Shown here: piece after piece, positions 16,576 through 25,620 of the stretch
Layout of the letters: every line of letters starts with the position of its first letter
Position numbering within the stretch: the stretch's first letter is position 1
NCBI GenBank assembly: GCA_016716185.1
Contig: JADJWV010000002.1
Span: forward strand, 2,704,501 to 2,768,500
From: Saprospiraceae bacterium
Lineage (GTDB): Bacteria; Bacteroidota; Bacteroidia; Chitinophagales; Saprospiraceae
Length of the DNA stretch: 64,000 nt
Direction: 5' to 3'
Position numbers and translations under genes: made by a program
Notes under the pieces: model-generated
Database searches by the model: none
Told to the model about the DNA's origin: nothing
The model's input: only the letters and a program-made list of their open reading frames with translations

Positions 16576-17433
16576 ATGCAGGTTTTTACACAAAAAGAAG
16601 AAATCAAATCCTTTACCGCTGATCAAAGAAAAAGGAACCACAGCATCGCTTTCGTTCCAACCATGGGTGCTCTGCATTCAGGTCATATATCCCTGATTCA
16701 AATTGCAAAGGCAAATGCAGATATTGGTATATGCAGCATCTTTGTCAACCCCACTCAATTTAATAACCCTCAGGATCTTCAAAATTATCCGCGGATGGTG
16801 GATAGAGATATAAAAATGCTGGAAGAGCGAGGTTGCGATGCTGTTTTCGTACCTGCTGTGGAAGTGGTTTATCCGCCAGGACTGGACACCGGAATTGAGC
16901 TTGACCTGGGCACCCTGGACAAGGTTATGGAAGGTAAGTTCAGACCGGGACATTTCAAAGGCATGTTACAGGTGGTGAAACGGCTGCTCGATCTTGTCGA
17001 ACCCGATTTGCTGATCATGGGTCAGAAAGATTTTCAGCAATACACCCTGGTCAGGCACATGATCAACCAGTTAAATTTGCCGGTACGACTTATCATTGGG
17101 GCAACCTTGCGCGAAGCAGATGGCCTTGCCATGAGCTCCAGGAATCTAAGGCTGAGTCCTGAAATGAGAAAAAATGCCATTGCCATCTATAAAAATCTCA
17201 CATACCTCAAGGAGAATTTATATAAAACCAAGCTGGATTTATTGATATCCCATGCTTTCATGGATCTTGAGAAATCAGGGCTACAGACTGAATACCTGGA
17301 GATTGTCGATGACCAAAGTCTGGAATCTGTTATGGATCCAAAGAAGCACGAGAATCTGGTTGCCTGTATAGCGGCATGGGCGGGTAATGTCAGGTTAATC
17401 GACAATTTGTGTATAAAAGGAAGCTGTGATTGA
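16576..17433 (+). CDS. panC: pantothenate synthetase (pantoate--beta-alanine ligase)
   Basis: A 285-residue cytoplasmic enzyme that uses ATP to join pantoate and beta-alanine, the last step of vitamin B5 synthesis. The HxGH nucleotide-binding motif is in FVPTMGALHSGHISLIQ (~22-38), followed by SIFVNPTQFNNPQDL, GQKDFQQ (~156) and the KMSKS-like LAMSSRNLRLSP. Length is normal. The product of the next gene, panD, supplies the beta-alanine. panD follows 61 bp downstream but has its own -7 box. Confidence 0.97.
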   Translation: MQVFTQKEEIKSFTADQRKRNHSIAFVPTMGALHSGHISLIQIAKANADIGICSIFVNPTQFNNPQDLQNYPRMVDRDIKMLEERGCDAVFVPAVEVVYPPGLDTGIELDLGTLDKVMEGKFRPGHFKGMLQVVKRLLDLVEPDLLIMGQKDFQQYTLVRHMINQLNLPVRLIIGATLREADGLAMSSRNLRLSPEMRKNAIAIYKNLTYLKENLYKTKLDLLISHAFMDLEKSGLQTEYLEIVDDQSLESVMDPKKHENLVACIAAWAGNVRLIDNLCIKGSCD

Positions 17434-17482
17434 ACTATTTGGGTCTAAACCGACTTATAAGGGGTAAATTCTTTTTTTAAGC

Positions 17483-17490
17483 TAATTTTG
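17483..17490 (+). promoter_or_regulatory. -7 box directly before panD
   Basis: TAATTTTG matches TAnnTTTG and ends only 4 nt before the panD ATG at 17495, consistent with a leaderless transcript separate from panC. Confidence 0.5.
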
Positions 17491-17494
17491 CGGC

Positions 17495-17842
17495 ATGTTC
17501 CTCCAGTTTTTTAAGTCAAAAATTCACCGGGCGAAGGTTACCGAAGCCAATTTAAATTATGTGGGAAGCATCACCATTGATGAGAATTTGATGCAGGCAG
17601 CCAATTTATTTGAAGGGGAAAAAGTCCAGGTAGTCAACAACAACAATGGCGAACGTTTTGAAACTTACGTGATCAAAGGTGAAGCCGGAACGGGAATGAT
17701 CTGTTTAAATGGAGCTGCAGCCCGAAAAGCGGAGGTCGGAGACATCATCATTGTGATCTCATATGCTTTTATGACTCCCGAAGAAGCAAAAACCTTTCAT
17801 CCTGTTTCCGTGCACGTGGACGAAAACAACCGCATAAAGTAG
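17495..17842 (+). CDS. panD: aspartate 1-decarboxylase proenzyme
   Basis: A 115-residue pyruvoyl enzyme that makes beta-alanine from aspartate for pantothenate. The self-cleavage site is visible as Gly24-Ser25 in NLNYVGSITID, which would yield the N-terminal pyruvoyl group. KSKIHRAKVTEAN, the catalytic-type Tyr in FETYVI, and the GAAARKAEVGDIIIVISYA block match the family. The length is typical. It lies directly after panC, its pathway partner. Confidence 0.97.
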   Translation: MFLQFFKSKIHRAKVTEANLNYVGSITIDENLMQAANLFEGEKVQVVNNNNGERFETYVIKGEAGTGMICLNGAAARKAEVGDIIIVISYAFMTPEEAKTFHPVSVHVDENNRIK

Positions 17843-17849
17843 TACCCGT

Positions 17850-18914
17850 TTGCCTGTTCAACTTAAAAATGTCCTCAAGCTGCTGCTTTTTTTAAGCATT
17901 GGTTTATCGATTATGTATTTTTTGTATTCAAAAAATCAAGCAGCCTACCTTGAGCATTGCCAACAAGAAGGCATATCCCAGGAAGATTGCAGCCTGATGG
18001 ATAAACTTGGCGAAGACTTCAAACAGCTTAATTATTTCTGGATCTCCCTGATTTTTGTGGGATTCGCAATGACCAATTACTCCCGCGCAAAGAGATGGCA
18101 GATCCTTTTGGAAACCATGGGCTATCAAGCCCGGTTTTCAAGTGCCTACAGTTCTATTTTTATAGCCTATTTAGCCAATTTGGGATTCCCGAGAATTGGA
18201 GAATTTGTAAGAGCTGCTGTATTTTCCAAACAAGAAAATCTGCCGGTTGACCGGGTTTTTGGGTCTGTAATTTTGGACCGAATTGCCGATATGGTCACCT
18301 TCGTTTTAATTGTCGCTCTGGCCATTACCCTGGATTGGACGACATTTCATATCTTTTTTACAAAATTTGCGAAAATACCTGGCGTGCATGTGAATGGTTT
18401 GTTGTTGGGTGTTCTTATTATTCTTATGGTGCTTATTTGGCTCTTAAGGGAAAGTTTTTTGAAGTTAAAACTCATTCAGAAGATGGTTGGAATTTTGGAT
18501 GGGATCTGGGAAGGTGTGAAATCCATCCGCAATTTGCAAAAAAGGAATGCTTTCATATTTCATACCTTAATGATCTGGGTTTGGTTTTTCCTGATGTTTG
18601 TATTCGCCTGTAAATCATATCAACCTACCTCCGGTTTGAACTCCATTCAGATGCTGGTTGTTTATGTGTTTGGTAGTTTTGGTGTGTTTATTCCTTCGCC
18701 TGGTGGAATGGGAACATTCCATTATTTAGTTATTATTTCTTTGGGAATGTATGGAATTCATCAGGCTGATGCTTTTTCATTTGCCAACATTGCCTTTACC
18801 TGGGGACAGTTTTTGGCACTGGTTGTGTTTGGAACCGGAAGCCTGATTTGGGTCAATTGGAAATCAAAAATTAACTCCTCTGATCATGAGCGCATTCAAA
18901 AAATCGAGCAGTAA
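17850..18914 (+). CDS. flippase-like (lysylphosphatidylglycerol synthase TM domain) membrane protein
   Basis: A 354-residue polytopic inner-membrane protein with about eight transmembrane helices, from a TTG start 7 bp after the panD stop. It matches the LPG_synthase_TM/UPF0104 family: N-terminal VLKLLLFLSIGLSIMYFLY, the loop YSRAKRWQILLETMGY, ANLGFPRIGEFVRAAVFSK (the conserved 'P-R-x-G-E' region) and VFIPSPGGMGTFHYLVI near the end. The family includes putative glycolipid or lipid-linked sugar flippases; here the substrate is unknown. It overlaps the next gene by 29 bp, so both are co-translated; that partner makes ADP-heptose precursors. Confidence 0.88.
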   Translation: MPVQLKNVLKLLLFLSIGLSIMYFLYSKNQAAYLEHCQQEGISQEDCSLMDKLGEDFKQLNYFWISLIFVGFAMTNYSRAKRWQILLETMGYQARFSSAYSSIFIAYLANLGFPRIGEFVRAAVFSKQENLPVDRVFGSVILDRIADMVTFVLIVALAITLDWTTFHIFFTKFAKIPGVHVNGLLLGVLIILMVLIWLLRESFLKLKLIQKMVGILDGIWEGVKSIRNLQKRNAFIFHTLMIWVWFFLMFVFACKSYQPTSGLNSIQMLVVYVFGSFGVFIPSPGGMGTFHYLVIISLGMYGIHQADAFSFANIAFTWGQFLALVVFGTGSLIWVNWKSKINSSDHERIQKIEQ

Positions 18915-19377
18915 GTATCGGGAATTAGCGGACCTGCTAAAAGTAAGGAATCAGTGGAAATCAGAGGGATTGGTATGCGTCTTCACCAATGGATGTTTTG
19001 ATATTTTGCACGAAGGCCATGTGCGGTATCTGGAGGAGGCTCGGATGCTGGGAGACAAGCTCATAATTGGGCTTAACAGCGACAAAAGTGTGCGGAAACT
19101 GAAAGGTCCTACCCGACCGATCAATCTGCAGGACAGCAGGGCCCTTGTTCTGGCCGCCCTTCAAGCTGTAGATGCGGTGGTTGTCTTTGATACTGAAACC
19201 CCGGAGGATATAATCAAACTGCTCAATCCGGATGTTTTAGTGAAGGGTGGAGATTGGAAAGTCGATCAAATCATTGGGGCAGATCACGTCCTTAAAAACG
19301 GAGGAAAAGTATACTCCCTGAGCTTTCACAAGGGCTTTTCGACAAGCCTGATTGTAGAAAAAGTAAAAGCAGACTAA
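18886..19377 (+). CDS. rfaE2: D-glycero-beta-D-manno-heptose 1-phosphate adenylyltransferase
   Basis: A 163-residue stand-alone nucleotidyltransferase, equivalent to the C-terminal half of HldE. It adds AMP to heptose 1-phosphate to make ADP-heptose for lipopolysaccharide. The signature reads FTNGCFDILHEGHVRYLEEA with the HxGH motif at ~44-47; GLNSDKSVRKLKGPTRPIN and GFSTSLIVEKV complete the fold. The kinase half (RfaE1) is not in the window. It overlaps the preceding flippase-like gene by 29 bp and the following Nif3 gene by 1 bp. Confidence 0.95.
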   Translation: MSAFKKSSSKYRELADLLKVRNQWKSEGLVCVFTNGCFDILHEGHVRYLEEARMLGDKLIIGLNSDKSVRKLKGPTRPINLQDSRALVLAALQAVDAVVVFDTETPEDIIKLLNPDVLVKGGDWKVDQIIGADHVLKNGGKVYSLSFHKGFSTSLIVEKVKAD

Positions 19378-20165
19378 TGACCAAAATCAGTGAACTGGCC
19401 GGATTTTTAGAAGAAATTGCACCCTTGCATTTGCAGGAATCCTACGACAACTCAGGTATAATATGTGGAGACCTTACATGGGATATTCGAGGGGTTTTAT
19501 GTGCCCTGGATGCCACTGAAGATATAGTTAAAGAAGCACACCAAAGAGGCTGCAATGTGGTTGTAAGCCACCATCCGATTATTTTCAAAGGCATCAAAAA
19601 AATCCAGTATCGCCATTATGTGGATAAGGCTATTATTTATGCCATTAAAAATGACATCGCCTTGTATGCCATCCACACCAATCTGGACAATGTACTTGCC
19701 AATGGAGTGAATCAAAAGATCGCTTCAAAACTCCAACTGAATGAATTGAAAATTCTGGCTCCATCTGGACCGGATGGACAGACCGGAACGGGCATATGTG
19801 GTGAGTTAAGCACGGCGATGGATGCCGGGTTATTTCTTGATTACCTTAAGGAAAAGCTCCAGACGGCCTGTGTCAGGCATACCCGGATTTTATCCAAACC
19901 CATAAAAAAAGTAGCAATCACCGGAGGTTCCGGAGCATCGTGGATCGGATCGGCCATTGCTGCCGGTGCAGATGCTTATATCACAGCAGATGTGAAATAC
20001 CATGAATTTTTTGAAGCTAATGGCCAGATCCTGATTTGCGATGTCGGACATTTTGAAAGTGAGCAATTTACGATTGAATTGCTGGCTGGGCTGATTTCGG
20101 AAAAATTTCGTAATTTTGCAGCCCATTGCGCTAATTTAAATACAAATCCAATTCAATATTTCTAA
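19377..20165 (+). CDS. Nif3-like dinuclear metal center protein
   Basis: A 262-residue protein of the Nif3/YbgI family (GTP cyclohydrolase I type 2-like fold). Metal-binding motifs are seen: VVSHHPIIFKG with His-His, AIHTNLDNV, and C-terminal DVGHFESEQF with the His/Glu ligands. It is the short form, without the extra ~100-residue PII-like insert found in many Bacteroidota homologues. These proteins form hexameric toroids; a clear substrate is not established. The start overlaps the rfaE2 stop by one base. The zinc-ribbon gene follows after 1 bp, a widely conserved pair. Confidence 0.93.
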   Translation: MTKISELAGFLEEIAPLHLQESYDNSGIICGDLTWDIRGVLCALDATEDIVKEAHQRGCNVVVSHHPIIFKGIKKIQYRHYVDKAIIYAIKNDIALYAIHTNLDNVLANGVNQKIASKLQLNELKILAPSGPDGQTGTGICGELSTAMDAGLFLDYLKEKLQTACVRHTRILSKPIKKVAITGGSGASWIGSAIAAGADAYITADVKYHEFFEANGQILICDVGHFESEQFTIELLAGLISEKFRNFAAHCANLNTNPIQYF

Positions 20166-20166
20166 T

Positions 20167-20925
20167 ATGTCTAAGACCACACCACAGACAGACCTGCCTA
20201 TAGCTCTGAAACTCAAGCAATTATATGAATTGCAGCAGATTGATTCCGAAGTGGATAAGCTTCATATCATCAAAGGTGAATTACCCGTAGCGGTTAGCGA
20301 TCTGGAAGACGAACTTGCCGGATTGAATACAAGAATTCAAAAATTGGATGGTTCAATTTCAGACCTGGACCAGGAGATTGCCAATCACAAGGTAAATGTC
20401 AAGAATTCCGAAGAACTTATTAAGAAATACGAAAAGCAACTCAACTCGGTCAAGAACAACAGGGAATACGATGCTTTAAACAAGGAGATCAATCTTCAGA
20501 GGCTCGAAATCCAGCTTTCCGAGAAAAAAGCCAAAGAAATTGCCGAACAAGTCAAATTGAAAAAGGCCAGTCTGGAAACGGTCAACGAACGCCTGGAGCA
20601 TAAGCAAAAAGAGTTGGAAGAAAAGAAAGAAGAACTAAGCAAAATCATCGAAAAAACTGAAAAAGAGGAGCTGACGCTCAGTAAGAAATCTGAAAAAGGA
20701 CGTAAAACTATAGAAACCAGGCTACTCAATGCCTATGATAAAATCCGCCATCGCTATCGCAATGGGCTGGCGGTTGTGACTATTAAAAGGAATGCCTGTG
20801 GTGGCTGTTTCAATCAGATCCCTCCTCAGGTTCAACTCGAAATCGGACTTCGGAAAAAGATCATCGCATGCGAACATTGTGGCCGCGTACTGGTCGATGA
20901 TCAGATTGTAGAAGTAGAAAGTTGA
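20167..20925 (+). CDS. coiled-coil zinc-ribbon (C4-type, DUF164-like) protein
   Basis: A 252-residue cytoplasmic protein. Residues ~15-190 are a long charged coiled coil rich in Lys/Glu/Leu heptads; the C-terminus is a zinc ribbon with the four cysteines CGGC and CEHC about 25 residues apart. This matches the C4-type zinc ribbon / CT398-like family that usually follows Nif3. A nucleic-acid or protein-binding role is proposed for the family, but none is proved. It is translationally close to Nif3 (1 bp) and 15 bp ahead of the TPR gene. Confidence 0.9.
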   Translation: MSKTTPQTDLPIALKLKQLYELQQIDSEVDKLHIIKGELPVAVSDLEDELAGLNTRIQKLDGSISDLDQEIANHKVNVKNSEELIKKYEKQLNSVKNNREYDALNKEINLQRLEIQLSEKKAKEIAEQVKLKKASLETVNERLEHKQKELEEKKEELSKIIEKTEKEELTLSKKSEKGRKTIETRLLNAYDKIRHRYRNGLAVVTIKRNACGGCFNQIPPQVQLEIGLRKKIIACEHCGRVLVDDQIVEVES

Positions 20926-20940
20926 ACATTGAATTGAGCC

Positions 20941-22443
20941 ATGATTCGAACCCGAAATTTATGGCTGTTGTGCATTCCCTTCTTCCTGTTTACACAGTCG
21001 GTTTTTTCATTACCAAGAGACACTTTTATCTTTGATTCAGGTGTTCGCGAGATCTATAACAGTATTTTAAACCTGGATCTGGATGCTGCAGGAAATCAAT
21101 TAAGTGAGATCAGAAAAAAGACCGGGAAACGTCTAAACAAAGCATATCTATTGCTTGAAAATGAGCTCGATTTTTACAACATTTTTCTTTTAGATAAAAA
21201 AGCCATATTCGAAAAGAGTAAATCCAACCGCGATATCCGGATCAAGGAGTTGGATAAAAGCAAACTCAGCGATCGCTGGAAAAGTTTTATCAAATCAGAA
21301 ATCGATTTACAATGGGCACTCATTCATCTCAAGCAACAAAACATGTTGAAAGGCATACAATTGTTGTACGGCGCCAAGAAACTGCTGGACGAAAAAATAG
21401 AAGAATATCCTGATTTTTATCAATACAAAAAATCCTGGGGCATACTTCAGGCCTTGTTGGGAACCATTCCACCTGAATATCAGTGGGCCAGCCGTCTGGC
21501 CGGATTGGATGGAAATATTAAACAAGGGAGAGAAGCACTTCAACTATTTGTTCTTAAAAGTGAAAAACAAGGCGGTTTTTTAATAGAAGAGGCCTATGCT
21601 GCCTACTGTTTTATTCTTTGTTATCTCGAACACAAACCCAAAGAGGCGTTTCAATACTGGATTGGTAAATCCATGCATCCGAACCCCGGGCCTCTCCAGG
21701 TGTGGGTTCAGGCCAAAGTAGCACTCAGAGCAGGTTTAAACGAAGCCGCCAGAATGGCCCTTCGATCTGCTCCGGAGAGCCATTTTGAAAAACTTCCGCA
21801 TTTGTATTATTTGAGAGGTCTGGCTGAATTGCAAGCCCTTCAAAATCAGTCGGACAAGTACTTTGAAAAATTCATAAAATCCAATCAGGGACACAATTAC
21901 ATTAAAGAGGCCTGGCAAAAAAGAGCCTGGAATGCTTTACTGAAAGGACAACCAACTCTTTACAAACTGCATATTTCACAATGCCTGACCCAGGGAGCTA
22001 ACCAACTCGACGAAGACCAACAGGCCTACCAGGATGCAAAATCAGGTGTATTGCCCGATACGCTGTTGTTGAAAGCCAGATTGCTCTGTGATGGGGCGTA
22101 TACGGAAAAGGCCAGAAACTTGTTGGAAGCAGGTAAGGCGGATTTTAATTCCAATCCCCTTCACTTATTGGAATATCATTACAGAATGGCCAGGATCTAT
22201 CATATCGAAAAAAACTACAACAAAGCTTTGGAATTTTACCAACAGGTCATGGCTTCAGGTCAGCATCAAAATTACTGGCACTGCAATGCTGCCCTGCAAA
22301 GCGGACTCATATTGGAAGAACTCAGAAAGGATGAAGAGGCTGCACGGTATTTTGAAACCGTATTGAAGTTAAAACCAGATCGGTATAGGAATTCCATGCA
22401 ACAAAAAGCCAAAGCCGGCTTGTCAAGATTGGCAACAAAATAA
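20941..22443 (+). CDS. secreted TPR-repeat protein of unknown function
   Basis: A 500-residue protein with an N-terminal signal peptide (LWLLCIPFFLFTQSVFSLP) and otherwise helical content. TPR-like pairs are clearest near the end (EYHYRMARIYHIEKNYNKAL and AALQSGLILEELRKDEEAAR), with weaker ones in the middle. It has no catalytic motif. It is the last gene of the panC-to-TPR run, so it may be co-expressed with the zinc-ribbon gene. It probably mediates protein contacts in the periplasm. I do not recognise a more specific family. Confidence 0.75.
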   Translation: MIRTRNLWLLCIPFFLFTQSVFSLPRDTFIFDSGVREIYNSILNLDLDAAGNQLSEIRKKTGKRLNKAYLLLENELDFYNIFLLDKKAIFEKSKSNRDIRIKELDKSKLSDRWKSFIKSEIDLQWALIHLKQQNMLKGIQLLYGAKKLLDEKIEEYPDFYQYKKSWGILQALLGTIPPEYQWASRLAGLDGNIKQGREALQLFVLKSEKQGGFLIEEAYAAYCFILCYLEHKPKEAFQYWIGKSMHPNPGPLQVWVQAKVALRAGLNEAARMALRSAPESHFEKLPHLYYLRGLAELQALQNQSDKYFEKFIKSNQGHNYIKEAWQKRAWNALLKGQPTLYKLHISQCLTQGANQLDEDQQAYQDAKSGVLPDTLLLKARLLCDGAYTEKARNLLEAGKADFNSNPLHLLEYHYRMARIYHIEKNYNKALEFYQQVMASGQHQNYWHCNAALQSGLILEELRKDEEAARYFETVLKLKPDRYRNSMQQKAKAGLSRLATK

Positions 22444-22474
22444 TTGGTGAGTTGGCTGTAGAATTATATTTTTG
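22444..22474 (+). promoter_or_regulatory. promoter of the tRNA-Met gene
   Basis: TTG at 22444-22446 and TATTTTTG at 22467-22474 are spaced by 20 bp, a good match to the Bacteroidota -33/-7 pattern. The tRNA begins 28 bp further on. Confidence 0.7.
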
Positions 22475-22502
22475 CAGCCCGAAAGGAAAACAAGTTCTTT
22501 GT

Positions 22503-22576
22503 GGCGTGGTAGCTCAGCTGGTCAGAGCGTGCGATTCATAATCGCAAGGTCGAGAGTTCAAGCCTCTCCCACGCTA
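22503..22576 (+). tRNA. tRNA-Met (anticodon CAT)
   Basis: A complete 74-nt cloverleaf. The acceptor stem GGCGTGG pairs with CCACGCT (first pair G-U), with discriminator A. The D arm is GCTC/GAGC, the anticodon stem TGCGA/TCGCA has loop TTCATAA with anticodon CAT, and the T arm is GAGAG/CTCTC with loop TTCAAGC. CCA is not encoded. The absence of a C1-A72 mismatch argues against initiator tRNA. Elongator tRNA-Met is most likely; a tRNA-Ile read by lysidine-modified CAT cannot be excluded. Confidence 0.93.
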
Positions 22577-22664
22577 CTTCTTTTCCACAAATTTACTGAA
22601 TCATTTATAGGGATATTTCAATAAAAAGTACTTTCATTTTGCTTTCCAGATATTCCGATTAGTA

Positions 22665-23036
22665 ATGTCAATCTTGTTATTTGCTTACGGTACTTTGAAA
22701 CGAGAATCCTCAATTTTATCGGATCTTCGCATTGCTTATAGAAAGATAGGCCCCGCCAGGATAAAAGGAATACCTCAAAGTGGTACGGAATATCCAGCCA
22801 TCGTAAAACCCAATGCAAATCAGGGCGAATGGATTCCCGGAGAACTGATCGAATTGTTGAAAGGAGAAAAAGACCTGGCTAAACTCGATGAGTACGAAGA
22901 ATACGATCCTTTGAATCCCAATCTATCTTTGTATCAAAGAGAACTCGCATTGGTATATCCGACGTCAAAAGATCAACCTGCATCAGCTTATGTATATTGG
23001 TTCAATCAGCATGCCAAAAAAGCTGAATTTGAATAA
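22665..23036 (+). CDS. gamma-glutamylcyclotransferase family (AIG2-like) protein
   Basis: A 123-residue protein of the GGCT/AIG2-like fold. The substrate loop LLFAYGTLKRES (YGTL motif) is at residues 5-14 and the acidic LDEYEEYDP provides the expected catalytic-type Glu at about residue 75-80. Members cyclise gamma-glutamyl amines or act in glutathione and peptide turnover; the actual substrate is not readable. The gene stands alone 88 bp after tRNA-Met. Confidence 0.88.
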   Translation: MSILLFAYGTLKRESSILSDLRIAYRKIGPARIKGIPQSGTEYPAIVKPNANQGEWIPGELIELLKGEKDLAKLDEYEEYDPLNPNLSLYQRELALVYPTSKDQPASAYVYWFNQHAKKAEFE

Positions 23037-23138
23037 AATCAATTTGAAATTTACAAGTGGTTTGGCCATGAATCGCCTTGAATTCCTTTGAATTTTTTTT
23101 CATCGAATAAAAATGAGTACAATCAGAAAATAAATTCT

Positions 23139-25376
23139 TTATTCGATCATCAAGAGATAATTCCATTTCATTTCTGCTACTTCTTCTGTAAGTAAATAAA
23201 TTCCCGATTCGATGCGATCTAAATTTGAAAGATCATTTGTCAGAGTTCTTCCATCAAGTGTTGATAGGCGGTAATAGGCTACCCCTAAACTGCAATTTCT
23301 TACCAAAGTTCCTGTCCCACTTCCCTTTCTGTATTTTAAAGAAATCAGTTGATCCGGATCGTTTTGCCATTGTCCAAAGGACTGACAACTTTTAATGTAT
23401 TTCCCTTTCCAAAAACAGTCCCCTTTTTTAACACTCACGCTGAGATTGTTGAAGTAGGGTGCCATCAGCTCTACGTATGATCCTGTTGTGCCATTGGACC
23501 AATTTATTTCATAATCCGAAGGATTGATCAATCGTCCATCTGTTTCAAATAATGCAATAATAAACTGGCAGGCACCGCCACAAATGGTTTTACAAATACC
23601 GGTTGGATAATTCAGATTAAATTGTTTATGGTAATCATCTTCGCAGGAAGCCAATATAAATTGAAGTTCACTACAGGGTCCACTGCAATTTAGTTTCACC
23701 GTATCCTGGAATTTTTGCTGGCAGATATCCGCATACTCGATAGATTTTGGTCTGCCCGGCGGCCAACTGTAATACTTGTAAGTCAAACTGAAAACATCGC
23801 TTTCGTAGAGGAGAATTGGATTCTGATTCTGAATGGTATACTCGGGATGGTTACTGTGTTTTTGGATATTCCAAAAAAGTTCGCGGTCGCGTTGCCTGGG
23901 TTGGACGAGCCTGGCATTTCCATCCAATGCCGATATTTGAATCATCCCGTTGGGCAGGCATTCCGATTCCAGAAAGATGGCACAAGGATCAATTGTACAT
24001 GGCTTGACAATGACATCAACGGTGTCAAATGTTTCGCAGGTAGCATTGTAAGTTCTTAAAATATACCGGGTGTTTTTTACGGGACCGGCTTTGGGATTTG
24101 GACAACGAACACATGTTAGTCCTTCCAGGGGACTCCATTCATACATATAATCCGGATCGTATACCTTGACTAATTCCACTGAATCGAGCAGGCAAATGGT
24201 ATCTGTTCTGAAATTAAAATCCAATTCGGGACCATCCAAAACAAATTTCTTTAAAATTGTATCGCGACACATTTCTTTCGACTCTACAATCAATTGAATT
24301 TCAAGAATACCCGTTTCGGAGCTTACGAATTCCGGATCTTTCAAATCGGATCGTTGCACCTGACCATTGATCCTGAATTCCCAGAAATATTTCTCCAGGC
24401 TTGAAAATAAGTCTGTGGAATTGTTTTGCAATTGAACCTTAAATGGATTAAGGCACTGGAGAAAATTTAAATCAAAATCAGCATGGGGTGTAGAATTACA
24501 CAAACGCACATTGATTTGAAAATCTCTACGAAGCGTAGAAAGCAATTTCCCATTCCGGTATTCTTCCACGCAGTATGCAATGAGGTATTGCGCAATTACA
24601 GGTTCAGCAAAACCCGACATAAATCCTGAAGATGGAGAAATATTCAAAGGAGGAATCCCTCCGATCATATCATTGAGGCTGTAATTGCCACTGAATATAA
24701 CGAAGTCATATGGTGGATTTGAAGGTGTGGCCGGCCTTGGATTTAGTTGATCGGCACCCAAGTAGGGTGTACACATTTTATACACCAAAGAATCTCCATC
24801 TTCATCCCTGGCCTTCAAATCAAATGCGATGGCCTGGCCTCCACAAATATAAATCGGAGGATAAGGTCCCAAGAGCGGACTGGCATTGCATTGCAGTAAG
24901 GATTCTTCAGTAATTTCCAGGGTATAAGTAGCTCCGGATGCCAGCGGGTCAACAATATTGCGGATCGTAAAATTGCGACAACATCTTTGGTACGATAGGA
25001 TGTATCCGCCAACCAGGAATGGAAGTTCTATAGTATCCACATAAGTTGTAGTATGCACGCAAACATCGCCGCCAATAATTCCACAGGATTTCGAAAGAAC
25101 CTCATTTAAGGTATCATCTTGTCTGAATTGCATTAACAAACGACCCACGTTTCCTAATTGGGATTGCAATCTCCCCTGCCGGTCAAATATTCCCATGGAA
25201 GCAGGGTTATCAAACTGAGCTCCCGGATTACCGTTTATGCAATCTCGTCGCAGGGTCAGCGTAATTTCATATAGATTATTGCCCAAACACCGGTAACCAA
25301 TGTCTCCTCCAACAATGTGTGTGGTATGCCCCGTGTTAAATTGCAGCATAAAGAACACAATCAGACCGAAACGCAT
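23139..25376 (-). CDS. large secreted cell-surface protein (THIVGG... type), T9SS-linked
   Basis: About 745 residues from the ATG at 25376, which opens a signal peptide (MRFGLIVFFMLQF); an ATG at 25448 would add 24 residues. The mature protein begins THIVGGDIGYRCLGNNLYEI, the hallmark opening of a large family of Bacteroidota surface proteins. Those usually continue with PKD-like domains and end in a gliding-motility C-terminal domain. Here a PKD-like middle (residues ~330-470) is followed by Cys-rich segments. The C-terminus (RLSTLDGRTLTNDLSN then GIYLLTEE) looks like a weak type A sorting domain, not the usual type B. Adhesion or surface layering is the likely role. Confidence 0.8.
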   Translation of the reverse strand: MRFGLIVFFMLQFNTGHTTHIVGGDIGYRCLGNNLYEITLTLRRDCINGNPGAQFDNPASMGIFDRQGRLQSQLGNVGRLLMQFRQDDTLNEVLSKSCGIIGGDVCVHTTTYVDTIELPFLVGGYILSYQRCCRNFTIRNIVDPLASGATYTLEITEESLLQCNASPLLGPYPPIYICGGQAIAFDLKARDEDGDSLVYKMCTPYLGADQLNPRPATPSNPPYDFVIFSGNYSLNDMIGGIPPLNISPSSGFMSGFAEPVIAQYLIAYCVEEYRNGKLLSTLRRDFQINVRLCNSTPHADFDLNFLQCLNPFKVQLQNNSTDLFSSLEKYFWEFRINGQVQRSDLKDPEFVSSETGILEIQLIVESKEMCRDTILKKFVLDGPELDFNFRTDTICLLDSVELVKVYDPDYMYEWSPLEGLTCVRCPNPKAGPVKNTRYILRTYNATCETFDTVDVIVKPCTIDPCAIFLESECLPNGMIQISALDGNARLVQPRQRDRELFWNIQKHSNHPEYTIQNQNPILLYESDVFSLTYKYYSWPPGRPKSIEYADICQQKFQDTVKLNCSGPCSELQFILASCEDDYHKQFNLNYPTGICKTICGGACQFIIALFETDGRLINPSDYEINWSNGTTGSYVELMAPYFNNLSVSVKKGDCFWKGKYIKSCQSFGQWQNDPDQLISLKYRKGSGTGTLVRNCSLGVAYYRLSTLDGRTLTNDLSNLDRIESGIYLLTEEVAEMKWNYLLMIE

Positions 25377-25587
25377 AACAGGAATAAAACCTGACAATTT
25401 TCTTACGATGAAAGCTCCGAATACAATTTTTTGAATGAGATGATGCATACTTTTTCCTTTAGACTGGATAAAAATACAATAAACTCCAATGAGACGCCTG
25501 TTATAACCAAACAGCTGCCCCGAAGACGTTAAATTAAGGGCATGTTTATGTTAAATGTTCAAAACGAAAAATAGACTGGCGACTTTG

Positions 25588-25595
25588 TATCTTTG
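25588..25595 (+). promoter_or_regulatory. -7 box before the metallophosphatase gene
   Basis: TATCTTTG (TAnnTTTG) lies 25 nt before the ATG at 25621. It falls inside a longer upstream open frame and so favours 25621 as the start. Confidence 0.6.
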
Positions 25596-25620
25596 CATCA
25601 TCCATTACAATCATAAATTA